This document shows positions 1-9,148 of a DNA stretch of 64,000 bases, piece after piece. The DNA is taken from positions 92,020 through 156,019 of the forward strand of contig WGMO01000019.1 of NCBI GenBank assembly GCA_016125075.1, read 5' to 3'. The position numbers and the translations under genes are program-made. The notes beneath the pieces are model-generated. The model worked only from the letters and a program-made list of their open reading frames with translations. It made no database searches and was not told the origin of the DNA. The stretch is from Terrimonas sp. GTDB taxonomy: Bacteria > Bacteroidota > Bacteroidia > Chitinophagales > Chitinophagaceae. Position 1 is the stretch's first letter, and the number at the start of each line of letters is the position of its first letter.

Positions 1-216
1 ACAAAATTCTATCAGTATGAACACATTATAAATTGTTATATTATTTCTTCCCAAAGAACCTAAATATGATCCAAGGCATTCAATAATAACAGAACCAAAT
101 AAAAAAAAAGGAAATGACTTTAGATATCTGTACTCCTCTTTGGAATTTCTAAATACAGTCAGGCTTATCAGGAAACAAGTAACAATAAAATAAATATAAA
201 CAGGTAAAAAAGACAA
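1..216 (-). CDS. Unknown membrane protein, N-terminal 72 residues, cut by the window edge
   Basis: A frame on the minus strand runs open from position 216 to the left edge. It has no ATG; an in-frame TAA lies at 228-226, so the only reasonable start is the TTG at 216-214. The translation is strongly hydrophobic, with likely membrane segments near residues 3-22 and 34-52 and a third starting near 62. A charged loop (RNSKEEYRYLK) lies between the first two. Just upstream on the minus strand TAATTTTA (240-233) is one base from the Bacteroidota -7 consensus TAnnTTTG and would give a leader of about 10 nt. I do not recognise the family. It follows another unknown gene (301-783) on the same strand across a terminator. 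Confidence 0.7.
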   Translation of the reverse strand, partial: MSFLPVYIYFIVTCFLISLTVFRNSKEEYRYLKSFPFFLFGSVIIECLGSYLGSLGRNNITIYNVFILIEFC

Positions 217-247
217 ATTGATAAATTAGATTTAAAATTAGATTATA

Positions 248-275
248 AAAACAAAAACCCCCTTGTTAAGGGGGT
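248..275 (-). terminator. Rho-independent terminator of the 301-783 gene
   Basis: Perfect 8-bp stem (257-264 with 268-275, 3-nt loop) followed on the minus strand by a T-rich run (positions 257-247). It lies 26 nt past the stop of the 301-783 gene and upstream of the truncated membrane protein. Confidence 0.8.
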
Positions 276-300
276 AGTATTTAGTTTTTTTTAATCCTCA

Positions 301-783
301 TTAAATTATTGCCATCCCATCTTCTCCCTTATCGACCAATAAAATACCAATCTCATCAAAACCACCGCCATCATGTGTGGTACAGAAAGGAGGGCAAAGT
401 CTTCCTGTATTATATGCCAGGATCGTATTCCCGGATTTTGACTGGATATAAAGATCTTTGTTGACTTCCCCATTGGGTGTCTCTTTGCATTTTGTGGCAA
501 CGAGTACGATTGTCTGTCTGCCTGCGTAGAGGGGTACTTCTGCCTGTTCTTTGTCATAAGCCCCAAAATACATCCTCACCCCGTCGCCGCCTTCCCTCCT
601 GACTTTTTGCAGGAAGTCCTCCAATTCTTCAACACTGTACCAAACGCTCAGGGAGTCTTCCTTTCCAAGTCGTTTTGAATTATGCACCCATCTTTCCTGT
701 TTGTAATTTTTTATGGCCGCATCAACATGTTCGGTATTCACAAACTTTCCTGCTTTTACTGATTTTTTTTCAATTGTAGACAT
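301..783 (-). CDS. Hypothetical protein, 160 residues
   Basis: A soluble-looking protein with no signal peptide or membrane segment. The N-terminal half is charged and helical (YSVEELEDFLQKVRREGGDG around residues 49-68), the middle is beta-like, and a CPPFC motif sits near residue 130. A glycine-rich stretch (DGGGFDE) follows. I do not recognise a named domain. It ends 26 nt before a strong terminator, and another unknown gene lies beyond it on the same strand. The ATG at 783 is followed by normal coding sequence and is the first in frame. Confidence 0.75.
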   Translation of the reverse strand: MSTIEKKSVKAGKFVNTEHVDAAIKNYKQERWVHNSKRLGKEDSLSVWYSVEELEDFLQKVRREGGDGVRMYFGAYDKEQAEVPLYAGRQTIVLVATKCKETPNGEVNKDLYIQSKSGNTILAYNTGRLCPPFCTTHDGGGFDEIGILLVDKGEDGMAII

Positions 784-1085
784 AGCTTTATGTTTTAAGT
801 GGTAAGAGAATTTAAATCCTGATTAAAGCTATCAAGACATTGACTACAAAGCGGGAAACAAGCGTATGTTTATCAATGAATTATGAATTATATATATTTA
901 TAACATAAAGATTATCAATTAATAATGATTAAATTATGATACATAAACCGTAAAAAAATTGAAAAAATACCGTAAAAAAATGATACTATTTCCCGTTAAA
1001 AAATACCCGTTTTAAGGGTATATAAAAATGCTGTACCTTTTCAATGGAAGAAATATTCCTGATGCCCCGAATATTTTCCTGCAAA
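784..1085. other. AT-rich divergent intergenic region with phased A-tract repeats
   Basis: This 302-nt gap separates divergent genes. It carries three copies of a 13-mer of the form ACCGTAAAAAAAT: 947-959, 969-981 (identical) and 992-1004 (two mismatches), spaced 22 and 23 nt apart, about two helical turns. A short inverted repeat TACCC/GGGTA lies at 1004-1008 and 1016-1020, followed by TATAAAAATG. No tRNA-like fold and no convincing small gene is visible. Confidence 0.5.
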
Positions 1086-1580
1086 ATGGCCGGCTTAAAC
1101 GAAACAAGACATATCGCCAACAGCTTCAAAGATATTCTGGAAGGAGAACCCTGGTACGGGAAACCGGTATATACTATCCTGGAAGAAGTGGAAGAAACCA
1201 GCGCAGAAAAGACGATCAACCCAGGTGACCACACCATGATGGACCTGTTACGCCATATGATCAGTTGGGCGGGTTTTACCCTCAGCCTGCTCCGGCAGGA
1301 TAAGGAAAAAGCTGCGGCCTATGAGACCCTTGACTGGGAAAAAACCGGGGAGTCCCAAACGCGATGGGCGGATGCCCTCCGGCAATTCAAAGACATACAT
1401 CATGCCATCATACAGGACATTACTACACGGGAAAATGATGATTTCCTGAACGATATAGCTCCCCTGCGTACTTATTCTTTCCGCTACCTGTTACAGGGCC
1501 TGCTGCAGCATAATATCTACCACGCCGGTCAGATCGCTTTTATCCATAAATCACTCTCCCACCGTTCTTCAGCTCAGTAA
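1086..1580 (+). CDS. DinB-like family protein
   Basis: A 164-residue four-helix-bundle protein of the DinB/YfiT-like superfamily, whose members bind a divalent metal through three histidines. The likely ligands are visible: H57 (in LLRHMISW) and the pair H142/H146 (in LLQHNIYHAGQI). The N-terminal pattern with GEPWYG matches DinB-like proteins of Bacteroidota. Upstream ATGs at 1028, 1044 and 1062 exist; ATG 1086 is chosen because family homology begins at MAGLNETRHI. The substrate is unknown; relatives are thiol transferases or uncharacterised. It stands alone between the AT-rich gap and comEC. Confidence 0.75.
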   Translation: MAGLNETRHIANSFKDILEGEPWYGKPVYTILEEVEETSAEKTINPGDHTMMDLLRHMISWAGFTLSLLRQDKEKAAAYETLDWEKTGESQTRWADALRQFKDIHHAIIQDITTRENDDFLNDIAPLRTYSFRYLLQGLLQHNIYHAGQIAFIHKSLSHRSSAQ

Positions 1581-1691
1581 CATTCAACTTGGCACCGGCA
1601 TGTTCTATTACCTGCTGTTTTAAAATACCACTAATTGGTGATTGTCTACCGGCATAAAGAGGTTTAAATTGATGATGATCACCATATCGAA

Positions 1692-3767
1692 ATGATTTTC
1701 CTGAAGAAAGCCCCGTTCCTTAAACTGATCATACCTTTTATTGCCGGCATTATCCTGCAATCGGCATTTTCATTTACGCCCGGTTTTCTTCTCCTCTTTA
1801 TCGGAACTGCTATTTTAATAATCCTGCTGTTTCCTTATCTATCGATTCAGGAACGATTCTCCCTGCATCCATGGGTCGGCCTGGTCATCCTGTTCCTCAT
1901 GACCGCCACTGGCTCAGTATCCTTTTACCTCAATGATATCCGGAATGATAAAAACTGGTTTGCCAAACACTACCCCGCCTATTCAACGGTAATGGCGAGG
2001 ATTGATGAACCCATTTCCGAAAAAGAAAGGTCTTTCAGGGCCATTGCCACTGTAACCGGATTGGAGGGACAGGGTTCACAGATCAACACAAAGGGAAAGA
2101 TGATCATTTATTTTAAAAAGGACAGTGCACTAAAAGACCTGGATGTGGGTATCAGGATCATCTGCAGAAAACTGCTTCAGCCCATCAGCAATTCCGGGAA
2201 TCCCGGTGGATTTGACTATCAACGTTATGCCCTATCCAGGGCTATCTCCCACCAGGTATACCTGGCCCCTGGCGAATTTTTGCTGCTTCCCGCCAACAAC
2301 AGAAATTCCTTCAAAGCATGGCTTTTCCAGATCAGAAAAAAACTGATTGGTATCATCAGGCGGTTTATCCCCGGTGAAAAAGAACAGGGATTTGCCTCCG
2401 CTATTTTGATTGGCTATAAAGATGACCTTGACAAACAAGTCCTCCAATCATATGCCAATACCGGGGTCATTCATATCCTGGCGATCTCCGGCCTTCATCT
2501 TGGTATCATCTACGGATTGCTGGTTCTGTTGCTGAAACCCCTCTTCCGTTTTAAAAGGTCTAATTGGATCAGGGCGATCCTGATCATCCTTGTATTATGG
2601 ATATTTTGTCTTTTGGCAGGAGGGGCCGCATCGGTCACAAGGTCAGCAGTGATGTTCAGCTGTATTGTTCTCGGAGAGACACTGAACAGGAAAGCTTCGA
2701 TTTATAATACGCTTGCATTTTCAGCCTTTCTGCTGCTATGCTATAACCCATTTTGGTTATGGGAGGCCGGGTTCCAGTTGTCCTATGCCGCAGTGTTAAG
2801 TATCGTTATCTTTTCCCGGCCTGTCTATCAGCTTTTCTTTATCAGGAACAAGATCCTGGATTTTTTCTGGAAACTCAGCGTGGTGAGTTTTTCCGCCCAA
2901 ATATTAACACTACCACTCTGTATTTTTCATTTTCACCAGATCCCGGTTTATTTCCTGGTCAGTAATATCATTGCCGTACCCCTTGCCGGTTTCATCCTGA
3001 CAAGCGGAATATGGTTATTTGCAATAGCCCCGTTCAGTATGCTGGCAATTCCATCCGGCAAGATCATTTCTTTTTTCATCCGCCTGATGAATGCCTGGAT
3101 AGAAAGAGTCGAAGCACTGCCATTTGCAGTTTGGAAAGGGCTGGAGATAAATTTAATGCAAACCCTATTATTGTTTCTTTTTGCAGGCGGTACCGGCTAC
3201 TGGTTGCTGTCAAAAAATAAAAAAGGCTTAGCCCTGGCCCTGGGGGCAGTCTTCTCATTCACAGTTATCAGAGCCCAATCCTTTTTCCTACATGCAACAC
3301 AAAAAAAGATCATCGTATATAATGTGCCCCAGTACAGTGCCATTGACTTCTTAAGCGGGAACCAATACCGCTTCGTGGGGGATTCTTCGTTCCGGACAAA
3401 AAATCTTTCCCTTAATGCCTATATTCAACCCTGCCGTAATCTGAACAGGGTTGGCCGGCCTGTTGCAGGGATACCCTTCAATAGTAATGGTTGCCTGCAA
3501 TTTTATGGTAAGAAAGTGCTGATCATGAACACACCGGGAAATTACCGGTCAGCCAGGAAGAAGGAAAGAATAGACCTTATTATTGTTTCTAAAAATACCA
3601 TCTCTGACATTTACACAATTCTCCGGAATTTCGAAATCGGAATGGTGGTATTTGACAGCTCAACCCCGTACCGGAAGCTGAATGCATGGAAAAAAGCCTG
3701 CGATTCACTGCAGGTCCATTACCATAGCGTACCTGAAAAAGGGGCTTTTGTGATGAACCTGAATTAG
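1692..3767 (+). CDS. comEC: ComEC/Rec2 family DNA-uptake channel
   Basis: Polytopic inner-membrane protein of 691 residues, related to ComEC, which carries single-stranded DNA across the membrane in natural transformation. The N-terminus has membrane helices and a DUF4131-type soluble region. The ComEC/Rec2 core follows, with the family signature TGVIHILAISGLHLG near residue 260 and many membrane helices to about residue 520. The last 170 residues align in position with the metallo-beta-lactamase-like tail, but the metal-binding HxHxDH motif is absent: the strand that should precede it reads IDLIIVSKNTISD (627-639). ComF and RadA, also linked to transformation, lie at 19.4-21.5 kb. The first ATG is used. 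Confidence 0.88.
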   Translation: MIFLKKAPFLKLIIPFIAGIILQSAFSFTPGFLLLFIGTAILIILLFPYLSIQERFSLHPWVGLVILFLMTATGSVSFYLNDIRNDKNWFAKHYPAYSTVMARIDEPISEKERSFRAIATVTGLEGQGSQINTKGKMIIYFKKDSALKDLDVGIRIICRKLLQPISNSGNPGGFDYQRYALSRAISHQVYLAPGEFLLLPANNRNSFKAWLFQIRKKLIGIIRRFIPGEKEQGFASAILIGYKDDLDKQVLQSYANTGVIHILAISGLHLGIIYGLLVLLLKPLFRFKRSNWIRAILIILVLWIFCLLAGGAASVTRSAVMFSCIVLGETLNRKASIYNTLAFSAFLLLCYNPFWLWEAGFQLSYAAVLSIVIFSRPVYQLFFIRNKILDFFWKLSVVSFSAQILTLPLCIFHFHQIPVYFLVSNIIAVPLAGFILTSGIWLFAIAPFSMLAIPSGKIISFFIRLMNAWIERVEALPFAVWKGLEINLMQTLLLFLFAGGTGYWLLSKNKKGLALALGAVFSFTVIRAQSFFLHATQKKIIVYNVPQYSAIDFLSGNQYRFVGDSSFRTKNLSLNAYIQPCRNLNRVGRPVAGIPFNSNGCLQFYGKKVLIMNTPGNYRSARKKERIDLIIVSKNTISDIYTILRNFEIGMVVFDSSTPYRKLNAWKKACDSLQVHYHSVPEKGAFVMNLN

Positions 3768-3777
3768 GCTAATTTTG
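3747..3777 (+). promoter_or_regulatory. Bacteroidota-type promoter of purH
   Basis: TTTG (3747-3750), a 19-nt spacer, then TAATTTTG (3770-3777) match the Bacteroidota consensus TTTG-N19-TAnnTTTG. Transcription would start near 3784, giving purH (ATG 3819) a leader of about 35 nt. Confidence 0.75.
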
Positions 3778-3818
3778 CGCCTTCTTTAGCAAACAGCCTG
3801 CCTCAACTATTTACAACT

Positions 3819-5336
3819 ATGAACAAGAAGATCAAATCAGCGCTTATTTCTGTCTTTTATAAGAATGGACTTGAAAATATCGTACAGCAACTGGATAAGC
3901 TGGGCGTTACCATTTATTCGACGGGGGGTACGCAAAAATTTATAGAAGACCAGGGTATAAAATGTATCCCGGTTGAAGAGATCACTTCCTACCCCTCCAT
4001 CCTTGGTGGCCGGGTGAAGACCCTGCATCCCAAGGTTTTTGGTGGTATCCTAGGCAGAAGGGATCAACCTAAGGATAAGGAGGAAATGGAACAATTTGGC
4101 ATTCCGGAGATAGACCTGGTGATTGTTGATCTTTATCCCTTTGAAGAAACAGTTGCTGCCACTAACGATGAAAAATCGATCATCGAAAAAATAGATATCG
4201 GCGGGCCCTCGATGATACGGGGCGCAGCCAAGAATTTCATTGATGTGACGGTCATTGCTTCCAGGGAAGATTACCCCCAGCTGGAAAATATACTGACCGG
4301 GCAGGAAGGATCCACCAGCCTGGAACAACGCAAACAATTTGCTGCCAGGGCCTTTGAAATCTGCGCCCATTACGATGTAGTGATTTCACAATATTTTACT
4401 CCGGACGGGGGAAATTATTTTCTCCAGTCATTTTCCCACCCCAAAACCATGCGGTATGGAGAAAACCCACACCAGCATGGGGTTTTTTATGGCGACCTGA
4501 CGCAATTATTTGAACAGGTGAACGGAAAGGAATTATCGTATAATAATCTTGTGGATGTGGACGCTGCCCTTGCCCTGATCAAAGAGTTTTCAGACACTAC
4601 TTTCGCCATCATCAAGCACACCAATGTATGTGGCGTCGCTCAAAGAAATACTGTAAAAGACAGCTGGGACCATGCGCTGGCCGGTGATCCCGAAAGTGCT
4701 TTCGGCGGGGTACTGGTCTGCAACAGGACGATCGACAAATCCACTGCCGACGCCATCAATGAAATCTTTTTTGAAGTATTGATCGCCCCCGCTTTTAATG
4801 AAGACGCACTCCAGGTGCTGAAGTCAAAGAAAAACAGGATCCTTTTAGCGATGAAACCTGATGCCGCAAAAGAAGACCCATCCATGTTCCGTTCATTGCT
4901 CAACGGCGTACTGGTTCAGGGTAAGGATGCAGGTAATTACGAAAAATGGGAAGATGCCGGCGGAAGGGAAACGACACCTGCAGAAAAAGAAGACCTGATC
5001 TTTGCTAATCTCATCTGCAAACATTTAAAATCCAATGCCATTGCGCTTGTAAAAAATAAACAACTGGTGGGGAAAGGGTGTGGCCAGACCAGCAGGGTGG
5101 ATGCATTGCGACAGGCCATTGAAAAAGCAAAACAATTCAATTTTAACCTGAGGGGTGCCGTTATGGCCAGCGATGCTTTCTTCCCATTTAATGATTGTGT
5201 GCAAATGGGTCATGAAGCCGGAATCGAAGCCTATATCCAACCCGGTGGCTCCATCAGGGACAAGGATTCGGTAGAATACTGTCAAAAACACAAGCTGGCA
5301 ATGGTGATGACCGGTATGCGGCATTTTAAACACTGA
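3819..5336 (+). CDS. purH: Bifunctional AICAR formyltransferase / IMP cyclohydrolase
   Basis: Catalyses the last two steps of de novo purine synthesis, AICAR to FAICAR and then to IMP, in the cytosol. The 505-residue length is normal. The N-terminal MGS-like cyclohydrolase domain covers roughly residues 1-130 (STGGTQKFIEDQG, DLYPFEETVA). The transformylase domain follows, with the Lys-His motif in IIKHTNVCGVA, SAFGG, and the conserved C-terminal ending MVMTGMRHFKH. It has its own promoter and no other purine gene beside it. In many Bacteroidota purH precedes mreB; here it does not. Confidence 0.97.
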   Translation: MNKKIKSALISVFYKNGLENIVQQLDKLGVTIYSTGGTQKFIEDQGIKCIPVEEITSYPSILGGRVKTLHPKVFGGILGRRDQPKDKEEMEQFGIPEIDLVIVDLYPFEETVAATNDEKSIIEKIDIGGPSMIRGAAKNFIDVTVIASREDYPQLENILTGQEGSTSLEQRKQFAARAFEICAHYDVVISQYFTPDGGNYFLQSFSHPKTMRYGENPHQHGVFYGDLTQLFEQVNGKELSYNNLVDVDAALALIKEFSDTTFAIIKHTNVCGVAQRNTVKDSWDHALAGDPESAFGGVLVCNRTIDKSTADAINEIFFEVLIAPAFNEDALQVLKSKKNRILLAMKPDAAKEDPSMFRSLLNGVLVQGKDAGNYEKWEDAGGRETTPAEKEDLIFANLICKHLKSNAIALVKNKQLVGKGCGQTSRVDALRQAIEKAKQFNFNLRGAVMASDAFFPFNDCVQMGHEAGIEAYIQPGGSIRDKDSVEYCQKHKLAMVMTGMRHFKH

Positions 5337-5448
5337 TCCTTCATACAGCCAGAACAAATGAACAGTAAGCCTTCAATAGAAAAAACAGGTTTTGGAACCA
5401 AAGGGTTAGGATTCTATACTTATAATACGATGAATCAATAAATCATTT

Positions 5449-6423
5449 ATGCTCCGGTTCAATCCTGCCAAATCATTTGAATTTGCCGGCATCAGCCGAA
5501 AAAAATTATCGGAGTACAATCCATTAAAGATTCGTCAGAAAGGATCAAAGACCAAGGCTATTTTCGCATTGGGACTGGTCTGTTTTTTCTGGGGTACGAC
5601 CTGGCTGGCCTCAAAAGAAGGCGTACGGTATATGCCTGCCCTTCAACTGGCCGGTATTCGCCAGTTTATCGGTGGATCCGTATATGTATTTTGGTTTATT
5701 GCCAAAGGAAGAAAATTACCCAGGGGCAGGGAATGGGGCCCGGTGATTGTGCTGAGCTTACTCAATTTTCTTCTTGCCAATGGCTTATCCACCTGGGGTG
5801 TGAAATTCATTTCAGCGGGCCTGGCCTCCATAATCGGTGCCATATTCCCTTTATGGCTGGTTGTTATTGGACTGCTGGTTTCCAAATCCAGGATGTCGGC
5901 CATGGCCATTATCGGTATGGTGCTCGGGTTTGGCGGTATCTGCGTTATATTTATTGAACATCTTTCGGATTTCCTCAACCCCAATTTCACTTTTGGAATC
6001 GTGTTGTCGCTGATCGCCACCCTTGCCTGGGCCTTTGGAACCTTGTATACAAAAAAGCAAGCCATCAGTTTTAATCCCTATTTCAGCCTGGGTTTACAAA
6101 TGGTGATTTCCGGGATTACCCTTTTTACCATTTCATCCCTGAACCGGGGATATATCTCCCTGTTTCAAATTCCCTGGCAGGCATGGGCTGCCATCAGCTA
6201 CCTGGTGATTTTCGGGTCCCTGGTATCCTTTATTGCCTACCTGTATGCCCTGCAAAATTTACCAACAGCATTAACATCAATTTACGCCTATATCAACCCG
6301 GTAGTAGCTGTAATATTAGGCTCTTTGATTTTCGACGAAAAGCTGACCGTTTTTATTGCCATTGGAGGGGTCACCGCCATTGTGGGTGTTTACCTGGTCA
6401 ACAGGGCATACAGGGTCAGGTAA
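5449..6423 (+). CDS. EamA (drug/metabolite transporter) family permease
   Basis: Inner-membrane transporter of 324 residues with ten predicted helices in two EamA repeats. The first repeat begins near residue 37 (ALGLVCFFWGTTWLASKEG) and the second near residue 183 (LSLIATLAWAFGTLYTKK). The repeat-end signature with a conserved proline (TALTSIYAYINPVVAVILG) is near residue 280. The substrate cannot be told from sequence. The first 35 residues look non-conserved, so the true start may be later. The stop overlaps the stop of the convergent deacetylase gene by 8 nt. Confidence 0.88.
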   Translation: MLRFNPAKSFEFAGISRKKLSEYNPLKIRQKGSKTKAIFALGLVCFFWGTTWLASKEGVRYMPALQLAGIRQFIGGSVYVFWFIAKGRKLPRGREWGPVIVLSLLNFLLANGLSTWGVKFISAGLASIIGAIFPLWLVVIGLLVSKSRMSAMAIIGMVLGFGGICVIFIEHLSDFLNPNFTFGIVLSLIATLAWAFGTLYTKKQAISFNPYFSLGLQMVISGITLFTISSLNRGYISLFQIPWQAWAAISYLVIFGSLVSFIAYLYALQNLPTALTSIYAYINPVVAVILGSLIFDEKLTVFIAIGGVTAIVGVYLVNRAYRVR

Positions 6424-7717
6424 GCATTGACCTGATAAAACCCTCATACACCTCTTTCAATCCGGAGAATTCTTTTGAAGATCCCAGGAACTGGTTATGC
6501 CATAAAGTGATGAGCATGCCGTTTAATGATTTAACCTTCTTACCGTAATGCAGGATCTCAGCCCCGGTTTCAGGAACAGAATATTGCTGTTCATAATAGG
6601 AATTGGCTTCCATAAAACAGAAGGGGAAAACCAACAAACCAGTTTGTTCCTCCTTTTCCAGGTCATACCAGTAAAAGGGGTCTGCCACTGATGCCCGGAA
6701 TCCGTTAATGCTGCCATACCCCATCGAGTGGTCGTTACGAATCCCTTCCCGGATCAGCTGCCGGTAAGAACCAGGCAGGTTGAACCGTACATAATGAAAG
6801 CGACAGCTATCAATATCCCTGCCCGTCATCTCACGAAGCCGGTCGATCTCTTCTTTCAACAGGTTTTCATCATCGCCGCTTTTCCAGGAGGGGTGGATCC
6901 CCACTGCATATTTGTCAGCAATTTTCCTGACCAATGATCGCATCCGGGGATTCGAAGGCAAAATATTTTTATCATATTTCCCCTTTTTTTCGGGAACAAG
7001 AAAAAAATATAGCGGCTGCAAGTCAAACTGATCATGTAAGGCATCCATCCAATCAAAACTGTCGTAAGGATCTCTTACTCCCCTTCCTACAACCCGCAGT
7101 CTTTCAGAAAATGAAGGAAAATCAGCTTTGAGAAATGACCGGAACAGACCACCGGCTGTTTTCATAAAACCTTTACCCTGGTATGCAAAGGCTATATCGA
7201 TATCATAGGTTGGGATGAACCGGAACGTCTTTGGAGAATCAACCCAGCTTAAGCCCGAAGACCTTAGCGCATTTTTAAATTCCTCCATCCAGATATTCAC
7301 CAGTGGGATCTGCAGGAATCCCTCTTTGAAAGCCAAAGCGTTTTTATGTGCAAACCTCCCATAGATATCTTTTGTATGCGGCAGGTATTCTTCATACCGG
7401 CTTAGCAGGTAAAAGGTCGAAGCAAAAATATCAAAAGGGAAATCACCCCCCGTCCTGAAAAAAGCTTTCTGTCCTGCGAAGTCAAAACAATCAACCTGTT
7501 GCCGGCCAATGCCCTTTTCAAATAACAAGGAATGGGGTTGTACCCAAAATTCCTCATCTTTCAGTTGCTGGTTACTGTAATTGACCGATAACTGGTCAGC
7601 AGATATATATTCGCTGATATCGGTGGTGATCCTGACAGGTATTCCAAAATAAGCCTGGCTGATAAATTCAGCTATGTATTGGAGCCGGGGGGATATTTGT
7701 TCTGTAAAGAGTAGCAC
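6416..7717 (-). CDS. Polysaccharide deacetylase family protein (DUF7033-type N-terminus)
   Basis: A 433-residue protein of a type common in Bacteroidota: an N-terminal DUF7033-like domain followed by a divergent NodB-like polysaccharide deacetylase domain. The catalytic-region signature PTYDIDIAFAY (near residue 170) corresponds to the usual TFDDG-like motif, and VGIHPSWKS (near residue 274) to the second metal motif. The late segment with LLVFPFCFMEANSYYE and LWHNQFLG fits the conserved C-terminal barrel. No signal peptide. A role in envelope or exopolysaccharide sugar deacetylation is inferred. It is the last gene of a long minus-strand run. Confidence 0.8.
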   Translation of the reverse strand: MLLFTEQISPRLQYIAEFISQAYFGIPVRITTDISEYISADQLSVNYSNQQLKDEEFWVQPHSLLFEKGIGRQQVDCFDFAGQKAFFRTGGDFPFDIFASTFYLLSRYEEYLPHTKDIYGRFAHKNALAFKEGFLQIPLVNIWMEEFKNALRSSGLSWVDSPKTFRFIPTYDIDIAFAYQGKGFMKTAGGLFRSFLKADFPSFSERLRVVGRGVRDPYDSFDWMDALHDQFDLQPLYFFLVPEKKGKYDKNILPSNPRMRSLVRKIADKYAVGIHPSWKSGDDENLLKEEIDRLREMTGRDIDSCRFHYVRFNLPGSYRQLIREGIRNDHSMGYGSINGFRASVADPFYWYDLEKEEQTGLLVFPFCFMEANSYYEQQYSVPETGAEILHYGKKVKSLNGMLITLWHNQFLGSSKEFSGLKEVYEGFIRSMLT

Positions 7718-7730
7718 AGGTTGAAGATAC

Positions 7731-9110
7731 TTATCTGTCGCCGAATTTCTCTTTCCAGCGCTGGTTGAAGGATTGGGCCGGGAATTCGATCTCGCCCCTT
7801 GTATCCTTCCAGCCTTTGATGAAGGAATTCACAACCCGGCTTTTCAACTTACCGCTTCCCATATTCATCAGTTTTCGGTGGAGCATGGCCTGCTTCCATA
7901 TTTTCCAGGCCATCTTTTCCCCAAAAGAGTTATCGCCTTCCGCTACAGCCTCATGCCGGTTTTCCAGCAACAACTCATGCAGGTTGATCTTCACCGCGCA
8001 AACTTCTGTACAATTGCCGCAAAGGGAGGAAGCATAACTCAGGTGTTTCCAATCATCCATTTTTTTCAGGTGCGGGGTAATCACTGCACCAATAGGACCG
8101 CTATAGGTCGTTTCATAACTATGCCCACCGATATTCTTATACACAGGGCAGGCGTTGAGGCAGGCGCCACAGCGAATGCAATAGAGGCTTTCCCTGGTTT
8201 TTTCATTGGCCAGGATATTCGTGCGGCCATTGTCCAGTAAGATCACATACATGTCCTCCGGTCCGTCTGTTTCACCGGGTTGTTTCGGGCCGGTAATGAT
8301 AGAATTATACACTGTGATACGCTGGCCGGTGCCATAAGTGGCCAGTAAGGGCCAGAACAGGTGCAGGTCATTCATGGAAGGGATCATCTTTTCAATGCCT
8401 ACAATCACAATATGGGTTTTAGGAAATGAACAACTCAGCCTGCCATTGCCTTCATTTTCTGTAAGGGCAATACCGCCCACATCCGCAATGATAAAATTGG
8501 CCCCGGTTACCCCCACTTCAGCGTCAAGATATTTCTGTCTTAGCTTCTGCCTGGCCACCTGTGTCAGTTGTTCGGGGGTGAGTTTGGGATCCGTACCCAG
8601 TTTGTCCGCAAACAGCTTCGCCACATCCTCCTTACTCTTATGCATAGCCGGTGTTACAATATGATAGGGGGCTTCCCCGTCCAGTTGCTGAATATATTCA
8701 CCCAGGTCAGTCTCCACACTTTCAATCTCCTGCTGCTCCAGAAAATCATTGAGGTGAATCTCTTCGGTCACCATGCTCTTGCTTTTAACCAGGGTCTTAC
8801 AATTCTTCTCCCGGCAAATTTTCAGCACGGCATCCAGCGCCTGCTGACCGTCTTCTGCCCAGATCACTTTTGCTCCCCTGCGGGTAATATTGGCTTCAAA
8901 CTCTTCCAGGTATTTATCCAGTTTCTCTATGGCCTTCCATTTTACATTCTTGGCTTTTTCCCGGGCTATCTCAATATGGGAAAACTGGCTCTTGCCGTTG
9001 GGTACGACAGCATTGTAGCGACTGATATTGAAATTGATCTTCCGTCGGTGATCTTTGTCGCCAGCTTTGATGGAGCTTTTGGCAATAAATGATGCAGCAT
9101 TTTCAGACAT
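7731..9110 (-). CDS. lutB: LutB-like lactate utilization iron-sulfur protein
   Basis: A 459-residue protein with an N-terminal LUD domain and C-terminal 4Fe-4S ferredoxin motifs, as in LutB of the LutABC lactate-oxidising complex. The cluster motifs are visible: CIRCGACLNACP near residue 320 and CGNCTEVC near residue 370. ATG 9110 (MSENAASF) is preferred over an upstream ATG at 9137. The usual partners lutA and lutC are not beside it; the neighbours are a deacetylase and an AlkD-like gene. Function with distant LutA/LutC or in another electron-transfer system are both possible. Confidence 0.88.
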   Translation of the reverse strand: MSENAASFIAKSSIKAGDKDHRRKINFNISRYNAVVPNGKSQFSHIEIAREKAKNVKWKAIEKLDKYLEEFEANITRRGAKVIWAEDGQQALDAVLKICREKNCKTLVKSKSMVTEEIHLNDFLEQQEIESVETDLGEYIQQLDGEAPYHIVTPAMHKSKEDVAKLFADKLGTDPKLTPEQLTQVARQKLRQKYLDAEVGVTGANFIIADVGGIALTENEGNGRLSCSFPKTHIVIVGIEKMIPSMNDLHLFWPLLATYGTGQRITVYNSIITGPKQPGETDGPEDMYVILLDNGRTNILANEKTRESLYCIRCGACLNACPVYKNIGGHSYETTYSGPIGAVITPHLKKMDDWKHLSYASSLCGNCTEVCAVKINLHELLLENRHEAVAEGDNSFGEKMAWKIWKQAMLHRKLMNMGSGKLKSRVVNSFIKGWKDTRGEIEFPAQSFNQRWKEKFGDR

Positions 9111-9148
9111 AATGCAAAGGTAATACAGAACCGCCAACCCCCTATAGG

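Noticed and set aside
1..216. Apparent frameshift at the A9 run (101-109) in the edge membrane gene
   Set aside because: Careful codon counting shows one continuous frame from the TTG at 216 to the window edge.
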